From NCBI RefSeq assembly GCF_907164915.1, contig NC_061862.1:143459913-143523912 (forward strand): 64,000 nucleotides of DNA. Direction: 5' to 3'. The translations under genes and the position numbers were made by a program. Below the pieces are notes generated by a model that had not been told where the DNA came from, ran no database searches, and saw nothing but the letters and a program-made list of their open reading frames with translations. This stretch comes from Impatiens glandulifera. Lineage: Eukaryota > Streptophyta > Magnoliopsida > Ericales > Balsaminaceae. Below are positions 48,377 through 59,854 of this stretch, one piece after another. Within the stretch, counting starts at the first letter, position 1, and each line of letters starts with the position of its first letter.

Positions 48377-50826
48377 TGGTATCAGAGCTTTGGTTACATT
48401 CGTGAACAAGGTATTATTGTTGTTAAATATGGAAAATGGTGACCGTGTAGCTGAACTCGGTTTGGAGTTGTTAAACCAGTTAAACTACCAGATATGGAAG
48501 ACTTGTATGGAATCTTACCTGGTCGGGGAAAACTTGTAGGACATCGTCGTAGACGACGATGATGTAGCTCCTAAGTTTGTTGCTAAAAATGCGGAAGCAT
48601 CGAAGAAGTGGAAGAAACTCAACGCAAAGGCAAAATTTGTGTTCAAGAGGTCAATCTCTCACAACCTGTTTGAGCACATCATCGGTTGTGGATCTGATCG
48701 TGAGATCTGGGAAACTCTTAATCGTCTTTTCAACAAGAAGAACGAGGTTCGTGTCTAGATACTTGGAAACGAGTTGGTAGTCGCAAAGCAAATCAGAACT
48801 GTCTTGGAGTTCTTTCTTAATGTAAATAACATATGCTCATAAATTTCTCTACTAAACCCAAATGAGAAAATTTTAGAGGCTCGAACAAAGAGGTATATTG
48901 TTCGAGGGATTCCACCCGAGTATACGTCATTCATCACCTCGATTCAAGGTTGGTCTCAATAACCTTTACTCGAGGAGTTTGAAAATCTTTTGTCATCTCA
49001 AGAGTCGTTGGCCGCACAAATGGATGGAACAAGTATAAAGGAGGATTCGAACAACATGTGGTTCATAAAGAAATCGAGATGAAAAAAGGGAAAGTCGAAG
49101 AAGGAAGAAACAAGTCAGGATTATTCAAATATTCCTAAAAAGCCTTAAGTATTTTAGGTGCGACAAAACTGTACACTTCAAGAGAAATTGTCGAGTAAAT
49201 TTTGGATAGAAATTTCTCTAGTTCAAATCTCGGAGAAAAGTTTGATCAGTGTGTTGAGGAGGACTGGGACAAGGCTTTTCATGTCGATGTGATGATTTTG
49301 AAGGAAAAACAAACAGAGGTGTCTCATGGTAAACATGAGATCGATCAACGGTGGACGTTGATTCAGGATTCGGACATCACGTTACTAGAGATGATTATGT
49401 GTTCCCATCAAGTCGAATTTATAATGGGAGCGGTTGTATTGTCACGGTAGACAACTCGGTTAATGAAGTTAAAAAGGAAGGATAAGTTGTCATTAATAGT
49501 GGCAAGGGAGAACCTATTATTCTGAAAAATGTCTACCATGTTCTAGAAATTCGGAAAAACCTTTTCTCGGTAGCAAATGTTGTAGACGTAGGAAATCTTG
49601 TGTTGTTCGGACCACATGATGTGATTTTTTAAGGAATGTGAAAAAATAAAGGTGGGTGTGGTTCACACTAGAACTCGGGTGATGATCTATTTGTCCTTTC
49701 AGGGTCAAATTCATACATAAAAAAGATGAACGACAAAAGCACATCTTTTCTATGGAATGCAAGGCTTGGGCATGTCAATATGACTAAGCTTATCTTATGT
49801 CTTGAAAGAAACTTGTTGAAGGTCTACCTGGAGATTTGAGGATCGAGGAGGACAGTGTGTGTGAAGGATGTCAATATGGGAAGTTCATCGACTTCCATTT
49901 GACAACTTTGTATCGAGAAGCAAGAGTCCCTTGTATTGAGTTCATAGTGACTTGATGGGACCAACTCGGACTGCCTCATACTCAGGAAGTAAATATATGT
50001 TGATGTTTGTGGATCATTCTTCAAATTCAATTGGGAGTACTTCGTAAAAGAGAATTCCGAAATGTTATATAAATTTCTCGAGTTCAAGGAGATAATAGAA
50101 GGAGAACAAGATAGGAAAATTTTAGTAGTACAGATATACAATGGTGAGAAATCTTTCTCAAAAGAGTTTGAATTGTTTTGTACAAAACATGGCATAAAAA
50201 GACAACTCTCATGTTCAAAGACCCCACAACTGAATGAAATTACTAAAAGGAAGATTCGACACCTTATAGAGATTTGTAAGCCATGACTGCATATGAAGAA
50301 TATACTAAAGCAATTATGGGCGGAATGCATGAGTTGTGTTGCCCATGTCATCAATTGAGTTCCTTTTAGCCCAAATAATCGACTTTCGCTTAGCCCAAAT
50401 AAGTTCAAATCTCTATTCAAGATGTTTTATGATTTTAAGCCAAGTGTTAAGTATTTTCGAGTTTTTGGATCTACTTGTTATATCCATATTCTAGACTCTA
50501 GAAGGAGTAAATTGGATTCAAAGGCAGTCAAGTGCGTGTTCGTCGGCTATGACGAGAGAAGAAAAGGGTGGCGATGTATGAATCCATCAACCCACCAATG
50601 CACTGTGTCAAGAGATGTGGTTTTCGATGAAATATCTTCGTACTACATCAAGAATGATGAGGAAACTGTTTAGACTAACATTCCCATACCCACCTCTACG
50701 AGAAGCTCCTCTAGTAGTGATAATAGTGATAGGGTGAGCCCTGACTTAGCTCAATATATTTCAGTCAATGAAAGAGTTGAAAGTTAATTTACCAAGAAGT
50801 TCACATCATGAAGAGATCTACAATAG
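48377..50826 (+). mobile_element. Third Ty1/copia element, decayed, cut by the gypsy insertion
   Basis: The primer-binding site TGGTATCAGAGC (48377-48388) is followed by gag, protease and integrase remnants on the plus strand. The element ends abruptly at 50826, where the gypsy LTR begins; RT, RNase H and the 3' LTR are absent, presumably beyond the window on the far side of the gypsy element. Confidence 0.85.
48429..50815 (+). pseudogene. Copia gag-protease-integrase remnant
   Basis: ATG 48429 opens a Gag frame (MENGDRVAELGLELL, NYQIWKTCMESYL, then KKWKKLNAKAKFVF and REIWETLNRLF) with TAG stops near 48537 and 48756. Later pieces are the GAG-pre-integrase block LWNARLGHVNMTK (about 49760), integrase core (FELFCTKHGIKRQLS, about 50170) and the post-integrase block VFGSTCYIHILDSR to CTVSRDVVFDE (50460-50630). 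The middle catalytic Asp block (DNGGE in active copies) reads YNGEKS, and the Glu block has Lys at the Glu position, so integrase is dead. Many stops and shifts; the oldest-looking copia here. Confidence 0.85.
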
Positions 50827-52252
50827 TGTAGACACCACATTTTTACACCCTAAATACCTAATAAAAAAACCCAGCCCGAAATAATACTCATGTTTGTTTA
50901 TTGAACCGGGAAAATAAAAATAGAAACACTTCGTGGAAAAACGACCTAGAAAAACTTAAAAGATAACGATCCAAAGGTCGAATATCATAACGACTCTGTT
51001 TTCCCAACCCGTGACACGTTCAGGTTTTACGTTTTGAAAAATCTTTAATTTTGAGTGTAATATTACTATTTGCAAATTTTTGCAGAAATTGCTCGAAAAG
51101 AGGGAAAACAAGAGAACGGGTCAACCAGAGTCAACCAGCCAACCGACGAGTCAACCCGGGTCAAAGAGGGATCAAGCACGTGTCAAGAAGAAGTGGAATA
51201 GAGTAGACTAGTCTCCTAAAGTGGGAAAATCGGATTATTTGAAAAGTGGGTTATTTGAAAAGGGGATTATTGGAAAAGAAAATCAAGAATCCTTAAGTTT
51301 GAAGTCCCCATGGAGCTTCCATTGGAACCCTAGACTTCATGAATTTATCCCGACTTTAATACTGGATGAAATTCAATGATCTTGGATGTTTTGAAAAGAT
51401 AAATTAGTCCTCTTTCATATGGTGTAGCCCAATCTCCCATTGGTGCCCTATATCTAGACGAAATCCGGTCATGAGTGGAAGGTGTTCCTGAAAGGTTTAA
51501 ACCAAACACCCTTTTACTTTAAAGTTCGTAACTTGAGTTGTGGTCGATGATTTTGGGTGATTCAAGTTGGTTTGGAAATATGACTCATTTAACTTTCCAA
51601 TTACATTGTCCTAGAACCGTAGTTCGATCTTTAAGGCCCTCTCATGGTCAGTACAAGAGAGGCAATGTTACAAATGCAAATTCTGGGAGCTAACGGAAGC
51701 TATGTTGCACTTCTAAATATCATATCTTTTGAACCAATGATCCATCTTCAGTGTATGAGCTACCGTTGGAAAGCCCTTTGAATTGTCTTTCCAACTACAC
51801 CAAATAGTTCTCCCAGTTCTCCATAAAGCTCAGTCCAAGTAGCCTGCAGAGAAGGTGATACGTGAACTGGCACGTTTCTGTGAGGCTAGTCTCCTGACCA
51901 ACACGGACTATTTCGTGAGCAAATGAGAACATGGGGATGTAGGCAAGAGTCTTTCCTTTCCAATGATACCAACCACATTTTGGGGAAAGCCTTGTGTACA
52001 AAGTTATGGGCTATTAAAGTTATGAAAGTGAAAACCGCGGGATTGAAAAGATTGAAATGGAGGGGTGACTTTAAAACATCGTAACTTTGGGTAGGTCCGT
52101 TTGGGTTGATTCAAAAGGGAGATCCACGTTCGTTATGTCAAAAATTGACCATAAAATTTTCACAATTTCTTGAGCAAAAACGAGGCCAGGGAGATTTATT
52201 TTAATGATGGTGCCAATAAAGGATAGGAAAAACGGGGATAAAAACAAAGCTG

Positions 52253-52254
<2 letters not shown>

Positions 52255-52287
<33 letters not shown>
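52255..52287. repeat. (TA)n microsatellite in the gypsy LTR
   Basis: About 16 TA units. Confidence 0.95.
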
Positions 52288-52289
<2 letters not shown>

Positions 52290-53159
52290 CCCAAGCGTGT
52301 CCTTGATATTAAGGCGTATTTCCAATTTAACCCTTGAAGTTAAGAGGGGCCGTTTTTCAGCTGAAGAGAAAGGTAAAAAAAAAATCAGTTCTTAAAGGGC
52401 ATGAGTGGAGAAAGAAGAGGGGGCAGTTTTCAGAGCAGTTTTGGAGTTCTGGAGAGAGGTTCCAATCCAGTTCTTGAGAGAGAAAAGAGCAGTTCCATTG
52501 GAGATTGCTTAAAACGAATTCCATTCTTGGAGGCTCGGTTCCGTCGAAGAAGAAGGGAGAGAAAACCGAATCATCTGAGAAATGATCTGATTCCTTTCTC
52601 AGTCAAAGAAAAGTACAAACATCAAAGCCTACTAACTGTGATTTTGCTGCAACTACACAACGAGGAACAGGCAAACGATTTGACCATGGACGTACTGTGA
52701 TTCCTGGCCTCGTTTGTCGCGTGGCATTGAAAGAGTATTTCAACAACACTTGAGGAAGGACATTGCATTGGATCAGAAAACCGAAAAAAGCAGAGACAAT
52801 TTGATTCATTCGCCTTCTTCATTTTTCTTGTAATCTCCTGCTGATTCAGGTAATCTTCATACAATGTAATTCTTGAATACTTGATTGGAGGCATCTGTTA
52901 TGAACACTGATGCCGATTGCTATTTGAGTTTGTTTGTTTCATTGCTGTTGTGCTGTGAGTTGATTTGATTTGGTTATTCGTTAGATTCTGGATGCTAGAC
53001 ATTAGATTAGGATTATCTAAGATTTGTTCATAAACTTCATTTCCGTTTGATTGTTAAATTCCGATCACAGGTTCATTCTGCCATTTCATGTTTGCTCTTT
53101 CTTTTGATTTCACTTCTGTGATGATTGGATTAAATCATGGCTGATAGAATACTGGATTA

Positions 53160-54126
53160 GACTACCAGCCTATCATCGACAAGGAGGAGTTTCAAAATAC
53201 TCGTATCAGAAGGGACTGCGCAAAAGCGAAAATCAGAGACATCAAAGACGGGAATTGGAACTTGCTTTTGAGAAGAATTCCAGAAGGAAAGATGATATTT
53301 GATCATATAAGTAATATACAACTACACGACATACCAGATATTCATGAATGGAAAGCTGAGGACAATGGGAAGCTGATATTGAAGAAAATATGGGAGGTAA
53401 TCCGGGAAAAAGTGCAGAAAGTAGAATGGGCTCCTCTTGTATGGTCAACGAAGATTATCCCTCGACACCAGTTCATCCTATGGCTCGCCTTCTGGGAAAG
53501 ACTCAGCACTCGTGATCGTATCAGTAAGTATATGAGCATCCTGGACGCGAGCTGTCTTCTATGCATATGAAATGAAGAAACCATAGATCACCTACTCGGG
53601 AGCTGCTGTATTACTTCGGAGCTTTGGGACAGATTCTATAAAAGCCTGGAGCTTATCAGTTTCCCAAGCGAATGGAATGAAATCAAAGAAGCAACACTAC
53701 TCAAAACCAAGGGAAATAGATTTGCAACAAGCGTGTTCAAGTGCGGCTTTGGAGCGGTGGTGTATAACATTTGGCAAGAACGGAATGCAAGGGTATATGA
53801 CAGAACCCGCAGGAGCATTGACGAGTTATGGAAATATATTGTATCGGATTGCAGCGCCCTCGCGGGAACGTGGAGAAGAATTCCAAACACGGAGCAGAAC
53901 TGAAATATCTGTAGTAACTGGAATTTATCGTTTTTTAAACTCACTAGAATTGAAAGCATTGTAAATAGATAATTCATTTACGTTTTTAGCTTTTTAGCTT
54001 TTATTCAGAATGTTACGACTTCAAAATCATTCTAGGCCTGTCTAGAATGATATCTTAAACTCATGGCTTTTTTTCCCGTTTTTGGGAATTTTTAATGAAA
54101 TGACGCTAAGTCGTTTTCAAAAAAAA
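53160..54126 (+). mobile_element. 5'-truncated LINE inside the gypsy LTR
   Basis: Flanked by a 12-bp duplication AATACTGGATTA (53148-53159 and 54127-54138). It keeps only the C-terminal zf-RVT part of ORF2: NWNLLLRRIPEGK, APLVWSTKIIPRHQFILWLA, CLLC..HLLGSC and AVVYNIWQERNAR, with a stop inside the zinc-binding region. The 3' end TTTTTAATGAAATGACGC plus A-run matches the LINE at 30459-32668. It entered after the gypsy element did. Confidence 0.93.
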
Positions 54127-55743
54127 AATACTGGATTATGCTTAATTAGGATTGAGAAGGTGATTAGAGCAAACTCTGTCTAAAACTACAGTTTCATCCT
54201 GTTGAAACTGTGAAAATCTCGTTAGCTGAAAAGAACAGTCTGTTTCTTCAGCTGTTCTTCGTTTGGTATCTCATCTTTGAAGCATCGAAAGGCAAATCCG
54301 GCGTGCAGGCGAACGCCTAGTGATCAGATGGACTGTCGCGGCGAGCTTCACAATAGTCGGGAGGTTAAACGAAGCGTAGGCGACATCCAGCAGATTCACG
54401 GCTTAACAGAAGGTTTGATTTTTGTCCACTAGAGGATTGGATCTGGCTGGATTCGCAAGATGAACTGCAGTAGGACGCCGGAGAAGACACCGGAGAAGTC
54501 ACGGGAGGAGAGCATAGGGCCAGCTAGAGTTTTAATTTCTTTTGTTATATTTCATTTCCTTCAACTTCTGTTGAAGTTTCAAAGAGGCCCTTGGGTCTCT
54601 TTTATTTGTAAATAAGCCTGAGAACTTTAATTTCGAATTAATTTATTAATTCGAAATTAAAGTAGTCCCTGATCTCTTCTTGATGTTTTAATTGGACCCC
54701 TAAACTTTCTTTTACTTTTATTTTAATTTAAAACTTTTAAAAAAAAATTAAAATAAACTTAGGTTCTTTTGTTTCCCAATTTTAACAAACCACCTTAAAA
54801 TGATGATTCTAACATTCAAACCATTTTCAAACTTTCTCAAATTTTCCCCAAAACTCCAAAATATAATTTTCTTCAAAAATAAATTTTCACGGAATTTTGA
54901 GGGCCTGTTTGGAAAAATGTCTATCTTTCCAGTGTCATATCGGGGGTTCTATAACTCCGAAAATTCCAAACTCGATTCATGTGAGCTTTTAATAATATTT
55001 TTGACTATCATATGAAATTTTTGGGAATTTTGGGAATTATTTTGAAAATGACTCATTTTAATGTGTTGTGTTCGGAGTTTTACTTAACTCTGACAATTTC
55101 AAAAGGGGAAACACTTAGGACCTTGGGTTAATTCATTCTCTTCTCTTCTTTGTCCAAAGAGCATAAGATTTCCAATCTTAAATCCGAAACTTTGTCCTTG
55201 TCGTTCACACTCGTATGTCTTTCCTCTGGAATCGTGATTCTTGTTTTTCCTGAGAATTTTGCTCTTTACTTTTCGATGCTTTTCAATGTTTCAATGCTTT
55301 TCAAATACTTTATCCTCATCAAACACCTTATGAATAGGACTAGCCCCTTGTAAAAATGATTAAGATTTTCTCACACAAGCAAAAGTGTTCTGAACTCAGA
55401 ACGAAAACGTAACAATCCTTCAAACATCAACTGGCCAATTACTTAGGAGTAGAGACTGTCTGTAAAGACAGGCGTATAGGACATAGCGCCGTAGGCCCTT
55501 TCCTAATACGTAACCAAACACCGAACTCTACTAACGAATCTCTGATTTTTCTTTTTTTTAGTTTCTTTGGGAAGTAAGCTAAAGTGGCGACTCTCAAGTC
55601 AATTAGATCGATACATTCGCGAGTGTGTCGATTTAAAACCTGTACGGGCCAATTTAATTCGGAAAAAGGGAGCGTATGTCAATTAAAAAAGGGCATACGC
55701 GCCAGAAAATGGAAGGGAACAAAAATGAACGCGTACAGAAAAT

Positions 55744-55761
55744 TGGCGACTCTGCTGGGGA
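55744..55761 (+). other. Primer-binding site of the gypsy element
   Basis: TGGCGACTCTGCTGGGGA, six bases after the LTR; the type reported for Ogre-like elements and assigned to tRNA-Arg. Confidence 0.8.
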
Positions 55762-56637
55762 TTACCTATGATGTTTAGCTCAAAACATGTAGTTGGCCAA
55801 ACTACCATAAAATTTCTGAAGGATGTTACGTTTATAATTTCACAAAATTTTTGCTTGAGGGTGTGAGAACCCGTGAATAATGTGAATCTTGCATTCACAT
55901 TTGCTTGATTGCTTAATTGCTTAAATTGCATGAGGGTAAAACCCGACAAAGCTCGACGCTTTTAATTGAAGAGGTGTATAAACAAAAGCGTTTTCATAAA
56001 CATTGTTAGCACATGAACGGGCTCAAATTGCTCAAACGATAATTCGAAGCCGTGTAGTCAAAGAGCATCTCTAAGATGCTAACTACGCTGGTAGGCCCCC
56101 AAAATGTATCGATAAAGCACTGAGATACATCGATTGCTCTCATCTCATTTCTTCTTGATTACGACATTCTACATGTCGTAAGCCAATCTCAATGCTTAGG
56201 GAAGAATGTTTAGCATGCTAGTAAAAAAACGTAGATGTTCATAGGGATAAGCCAAAAAAGGGGGAAGGAAGTGTTAAAATGTGAGAGTCTAATAAACTTG
56301 TGTTCTGAATAGCGTCATGGACATATCAGAAGAAAGACTGAGGAGTTTTAGAAAGTAGTTTAAAGTCAACACTCTCACATTTCACCCTTTGGTGTGAATG
56401 AGATTCTACATTTGATGAGAACCATGATAGACGAGCGGCTTATGGTGCACATGCAAGGGCGTTGGAGCACAACATCCCGGGCATTCATCATTGGTGGGGT
56501 GCGCATATTCCCTACTGTGGAGGACTTCCAGCCCATTCTCTAGCCCCCATCCGAGGATTGATAGGATCGGCTTTATCGATAGAGACGGGGGTCTGGCTAA
56601 GGATGAAGGCTTATGAAAAACAGTTTGATAGAAATCC
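55762..56637 (+). other. Gypsy leader region, no recognisable protein
   Basis: Untranslated leader of the gypsy element. A short open stretch near 56460-56637 (HHWWGAHIPYCGGLPAHSL) may be a trace of ORF1 or Gag-flanking sequence. I do not recognise it. Confidence 0.4.
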
Positions 56638-58510
56638 TGTTAGGGATTAATATCTCTTTCTAATCTACGCAAACTTGTGTAAACACTTGAAACAGATTCA
56701 AGGCGGAATTGTTTACTTGGGTTTGAAGCACAAGATGAAATATGAAAAGATGACAGAAATGAAGAACACAACAGTTTGTTTATGGATGTTCGGAGAAACT
56801 CTCCTACATCACCCATTCTTCCAACCACCGGAAGGATTCACTATAAGATGATAAGAATCAAATACAGTTTACACACACTTAGCTCACTATTGAACAGAAC
56901 ACTTTCTGTTCAATTACAAGATGAAGAATATCACTCAGCTAATGGTGTTTTGATTCTAGCTCTCTCTCTCGATTCACACACAGTACAATTAGAAAGAAGC
57001 TTCACAGAATAAGTTCAGTAAGCAAGATGATTGAGTAGTCTCTCTCTGCAAAATCAGATTGTTTGTTCGTTTGTATTCGCTTATTCGTGAGGAAAAAGCT
57101 CAAAGTTGTTAAGGCTGATTGTCCGTTGTCCTTAGGATTGGTTAAATACAGAGCAGGAGCTAACGGTCGAATCTTCAAGAATGATACGTGGCACTCTTCC
57201 ATTGGAAAGCCTCCATTGTACACAGCAGGTTCTAAGCACAAGGATCGTGGCCGTACCGAACTGGTAATGCGCTGAATATTCCATCAGGGATGTACCTGCA
57301 AAACGGGTAATGTGAGGAAAATTCTCTTACGTGGCATTCCTTGATTCGATGCATATACTAATGTACTAATCTTCACTGGAAAGTGGAGCAGGAGTAGGGT
57401 ACCACTATAGCACGTGGGTAGAAGAAATGCTAGATTCAAGCGTACTTCTTAAACTGAGCATTAGACGTATTTCAGTTAGACGGATTTGTGAAAATCAGTC
57501 TAATGAAATAAGTCATCTCCTTCAAACATAAAAACGTCTATTAGACCGCCTGGTCTAATTACAATAACCATTAGACCGGTACGTCTAACTCCACTGAGTT
57601 AGACTACACGTCTAATTCCGGTTCTACCTCGGACTTGTCTGAAAGAGTTAGACTCACGTCTAACTTTCAATAATTAGACTACCCGTTTAATTATTCAATA
57701 ATCATTAGACTGGCACGTCTAACTCCACTGAGTTAGACTGCACGTCTAACTCCACTGAGTTAGACTGCACGTCTAATTCCGGTTCTACCTCAGACTAATC
57801 TGAAGGAGTTAGACTTACGTCTAACATTCACTAATTAGACTACCCATCTAATTATTCAATAACCATTAGACCGGCACGTCTAACTCCACTAAGTTAGACT
57901 GCACGTCTAATTCTGGTTCTACCTCAGACTAATCAGAAGGAGTTAGACTCACGTCTAACTTTCACTAATTAGACTACCCGTCTAATTACAAATATATTAG
58001 ACTACACGTCTAACTCCGATGAGTTAGACTGTACGTCTAATTCCATTAGAGTTGCGTCTAATTCCGTGTATTCATTAGACTACCCGTCTAATTCTTTACA
58101 CGTCTATTAGACTATACGTCTAATTCCGTGTATTCATTAGACTACCCGTCTAATTCTTTACATCTATTAGAGTACACGTCTAACTCCGATGAGTTAGACT
58201 ATACGTCTAATTCCATTAGACTTGCGTCTAATTCCGTGTATTCATTAGACTATCCGTCTAATTCTTTACATCTATTAGACTACACGTCTAACTCATATGA
58301 TTTAGACTGTACGTCTAATTCCGAATATATTAGACTTATGTCTAATTTTATGCGAATGAAAATCAAAATCGGTCTAATGATCCTCATTAGATCTAAGTCT
58401 AATAACGTATTGTCTTAATACACCTGTATCAAAACTCATAAGTTATTTCATCATCAAAATATCAGTAGTTAAATTATTTTAACACTTAGTCAAAATAATT
58501 TGACCCAACA
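56638..58510 (-). mobile_element. Solo-LTR-like block inserted in the gypsy internal region
   Basis: The minus strand starts TGTTGGGTCAAATTATTTTG and ends CCCTAACA, giving TG..CA ends over 1873 bp. The text TTTTGATGATGAAATAA just inside is typical of SIRE-like copia LTRs. No coding region. The flanking pentamers (AATCC left, GAGTT right) do not match, so it may have arisen by recombination between two elements or its edges were altered. About half is the palindromic minisatellite listed separately. Confidence 0.65.
57455..58415. repeat. Palindromic TTAGAC..GTCTAA minisatellite
   Basis: Dozens of copies of a ~20-bp palindromic unit (TTAGACTACACGTCTAA and variants with CCG, GCA, TGT in the centre) separated by short spacers such as TTCC, CTCCACTGAG or TTCTTTACATCTA. 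Higher-order repeats appear: a ~100-bp block with GGTTCTACCTCAGACTAATC before 57960 and a ~105-bp block with CGTGTATTCATTAGAC after 57975. Each unit could fold as a hairpin. Confidence 0.93.
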
Positions 58511-59854
58511 GAGTTGTTGTTGCTGATCCCCCAACCGACTACGTGGCGAGACACATACTTCTTCACTTCTCCGTGTGTACTTGCACTTACATTGCACGGT
58601 CCATTATAGGTGAGACATGCTTATATTGGTAGCCTATTTCTTACTGCGTCCCTCTAAGGGGACGCTCCTGTCACTTTGCCTTGTTGGGGTCGTCCATTCC
58701 ATGGCAATCCACACTTAGAGCCTAGTCGGCCTCATCTTGGTTGAGACCTTCAGTGTCACCAAGAGTCCTCTTCGGGACTGACACACTATTCTTAGCGGGG
58801 GTCTCCCCTTGTGCTTTTGCTTGAGTGGTGGATAGGCTATCTTTGCTCGACTCCCTACTCTATCTTTACCCTATATTCTCCCCATGCATCGGTCAAGACT
58901 TTCTAAGACCATGATGGTCACAGTATCTCAGACGACCATCATATCCTTTTCATCATCTTGTAGTATCACTTCGATGTCGTGAGGTTCTAGATGGGTGGTC
59001 GCCTGTTTATCATGATTCTAGAGTTTGAAGTGATCACCATCTACGGCATCACCCGTTTATTTCGCCAATTCGGCATGCCCCACACGTCTTTATGAAGGTA
59101 CGTCTCTCCCAACAATAAGAGTCCCTCCTTTTAGGAGCTCTACTTCGGTTATTAGTACATGTGGGAGATCGCTAAATTTGTCCTGATTCCCGTAGAGCAT
59201 GCTAATGCCATTGTCTATGCACTTTCTCTTCATCAGCCAATAGTAGAGGAGACCATCGACATTAATTCCGATAGTAAGAAGAATCATATTTCACGGGTGG
59301 ACTTAGGGAGCTTTTCTGAGAGCCCCATACATCCCCGCGAAGTCGGAAGCTGTCAAGGAGCGCTCCGAGGCCATGCTCAATGGAAGCCGACCTTGATGTA
59401 TTGATCATTTCCGACTCAGACGATTCAAGTGACAATGAAGAGATGGCACCCACATCTAAACAAGTTTCTAGATCCACCATGGCACTTGTCCTTGACATTG
59501 GGAAAATAATAATTGAAGAGGTCATATCCGAGAAGTTCACCAAACAATAGTCTTCTTCTGTTGCTTCCTCTTCTTCTTCTTCATTCTTTTCAATCTTGTT
59601 AAAACTCCAGTTGATTCTCACTCTCCTACTCTCCTTTCATTTCTGAGTTGGATGTCGTTATTGAGGATTCTAGTGTTGATTTTAATGCAATGCGTGATGC
59701 TACTTTGAATTCAAATGATATGTTTGTTTATAACAATTTTCCGTTTGAAATAAACAATTTTTAGAAAACGAAAATCAAGTCTCTTCTACGGAAGAAACTA
59801 TTGAAATTAATTTGAATTCGGGAGAGGACCCACAAATTTGTCTTAATAGGCCAA
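58511..59854 (+). other. Degenerate gypsy Gag/protease-RT spacer
   Basis: Mostly unreadable. At 59159-59290 an open stretch WEIAKFVLIPVEHANAIVYAL with SLHQPIVEETID follows, then RVDLGSFSESP and DLDVLIISDSDDSSDNEEM in shifted frames. These resemble the region between protease and RT in Tat polyproteins. Several frameshifts; no protease catalytic motif seen. Confidence 0.5.

Larger units (their letters stand above)
50827..55737 (+). repeat. 5' LTR of the gypsy element (~4.9 kb with LINE insert)
   Basis: Begins TGTAGACACCACATTTTTAC and ends GCGTACA; net of the LINE and its duplication it is about 3.9 kb. The 3' part (55440-55640) holds the AGGCGTATAGG, GTAACCAAACACCGAAC and AAGTGGCGACTCTCAAG phrases usual near the end of Tat-type LTRs. 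Start and end are inferred from motifs because the partner LTR is outside the window. A TCAACC-rich stretch lies at 51119-51165 and (TA)n at 52255-52287. Confidence 0.75.

Noticed and set aside
48577..48780. Plus-strand ORF starting MLLKMRKHRRSGRN
   Set aside because: Out-of-frame shadow of the copia Gag remnant, whose real frame starts at 48429.
57455..58415. Regular repeats considered as a CRISPR-like array
   Set aside because: Plant nuclear context, palindromic units with near-constant spacers and no cas genes; it is an LTR minisatellite.
58128..58418. 96-aa ORF with repeated YTSNS and DYPSNS words
   Set aside because: A by-product of the palindromic minisatellite; a TTAGAC/GTCTAA period that keeps frame produces it. 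No start context or family.
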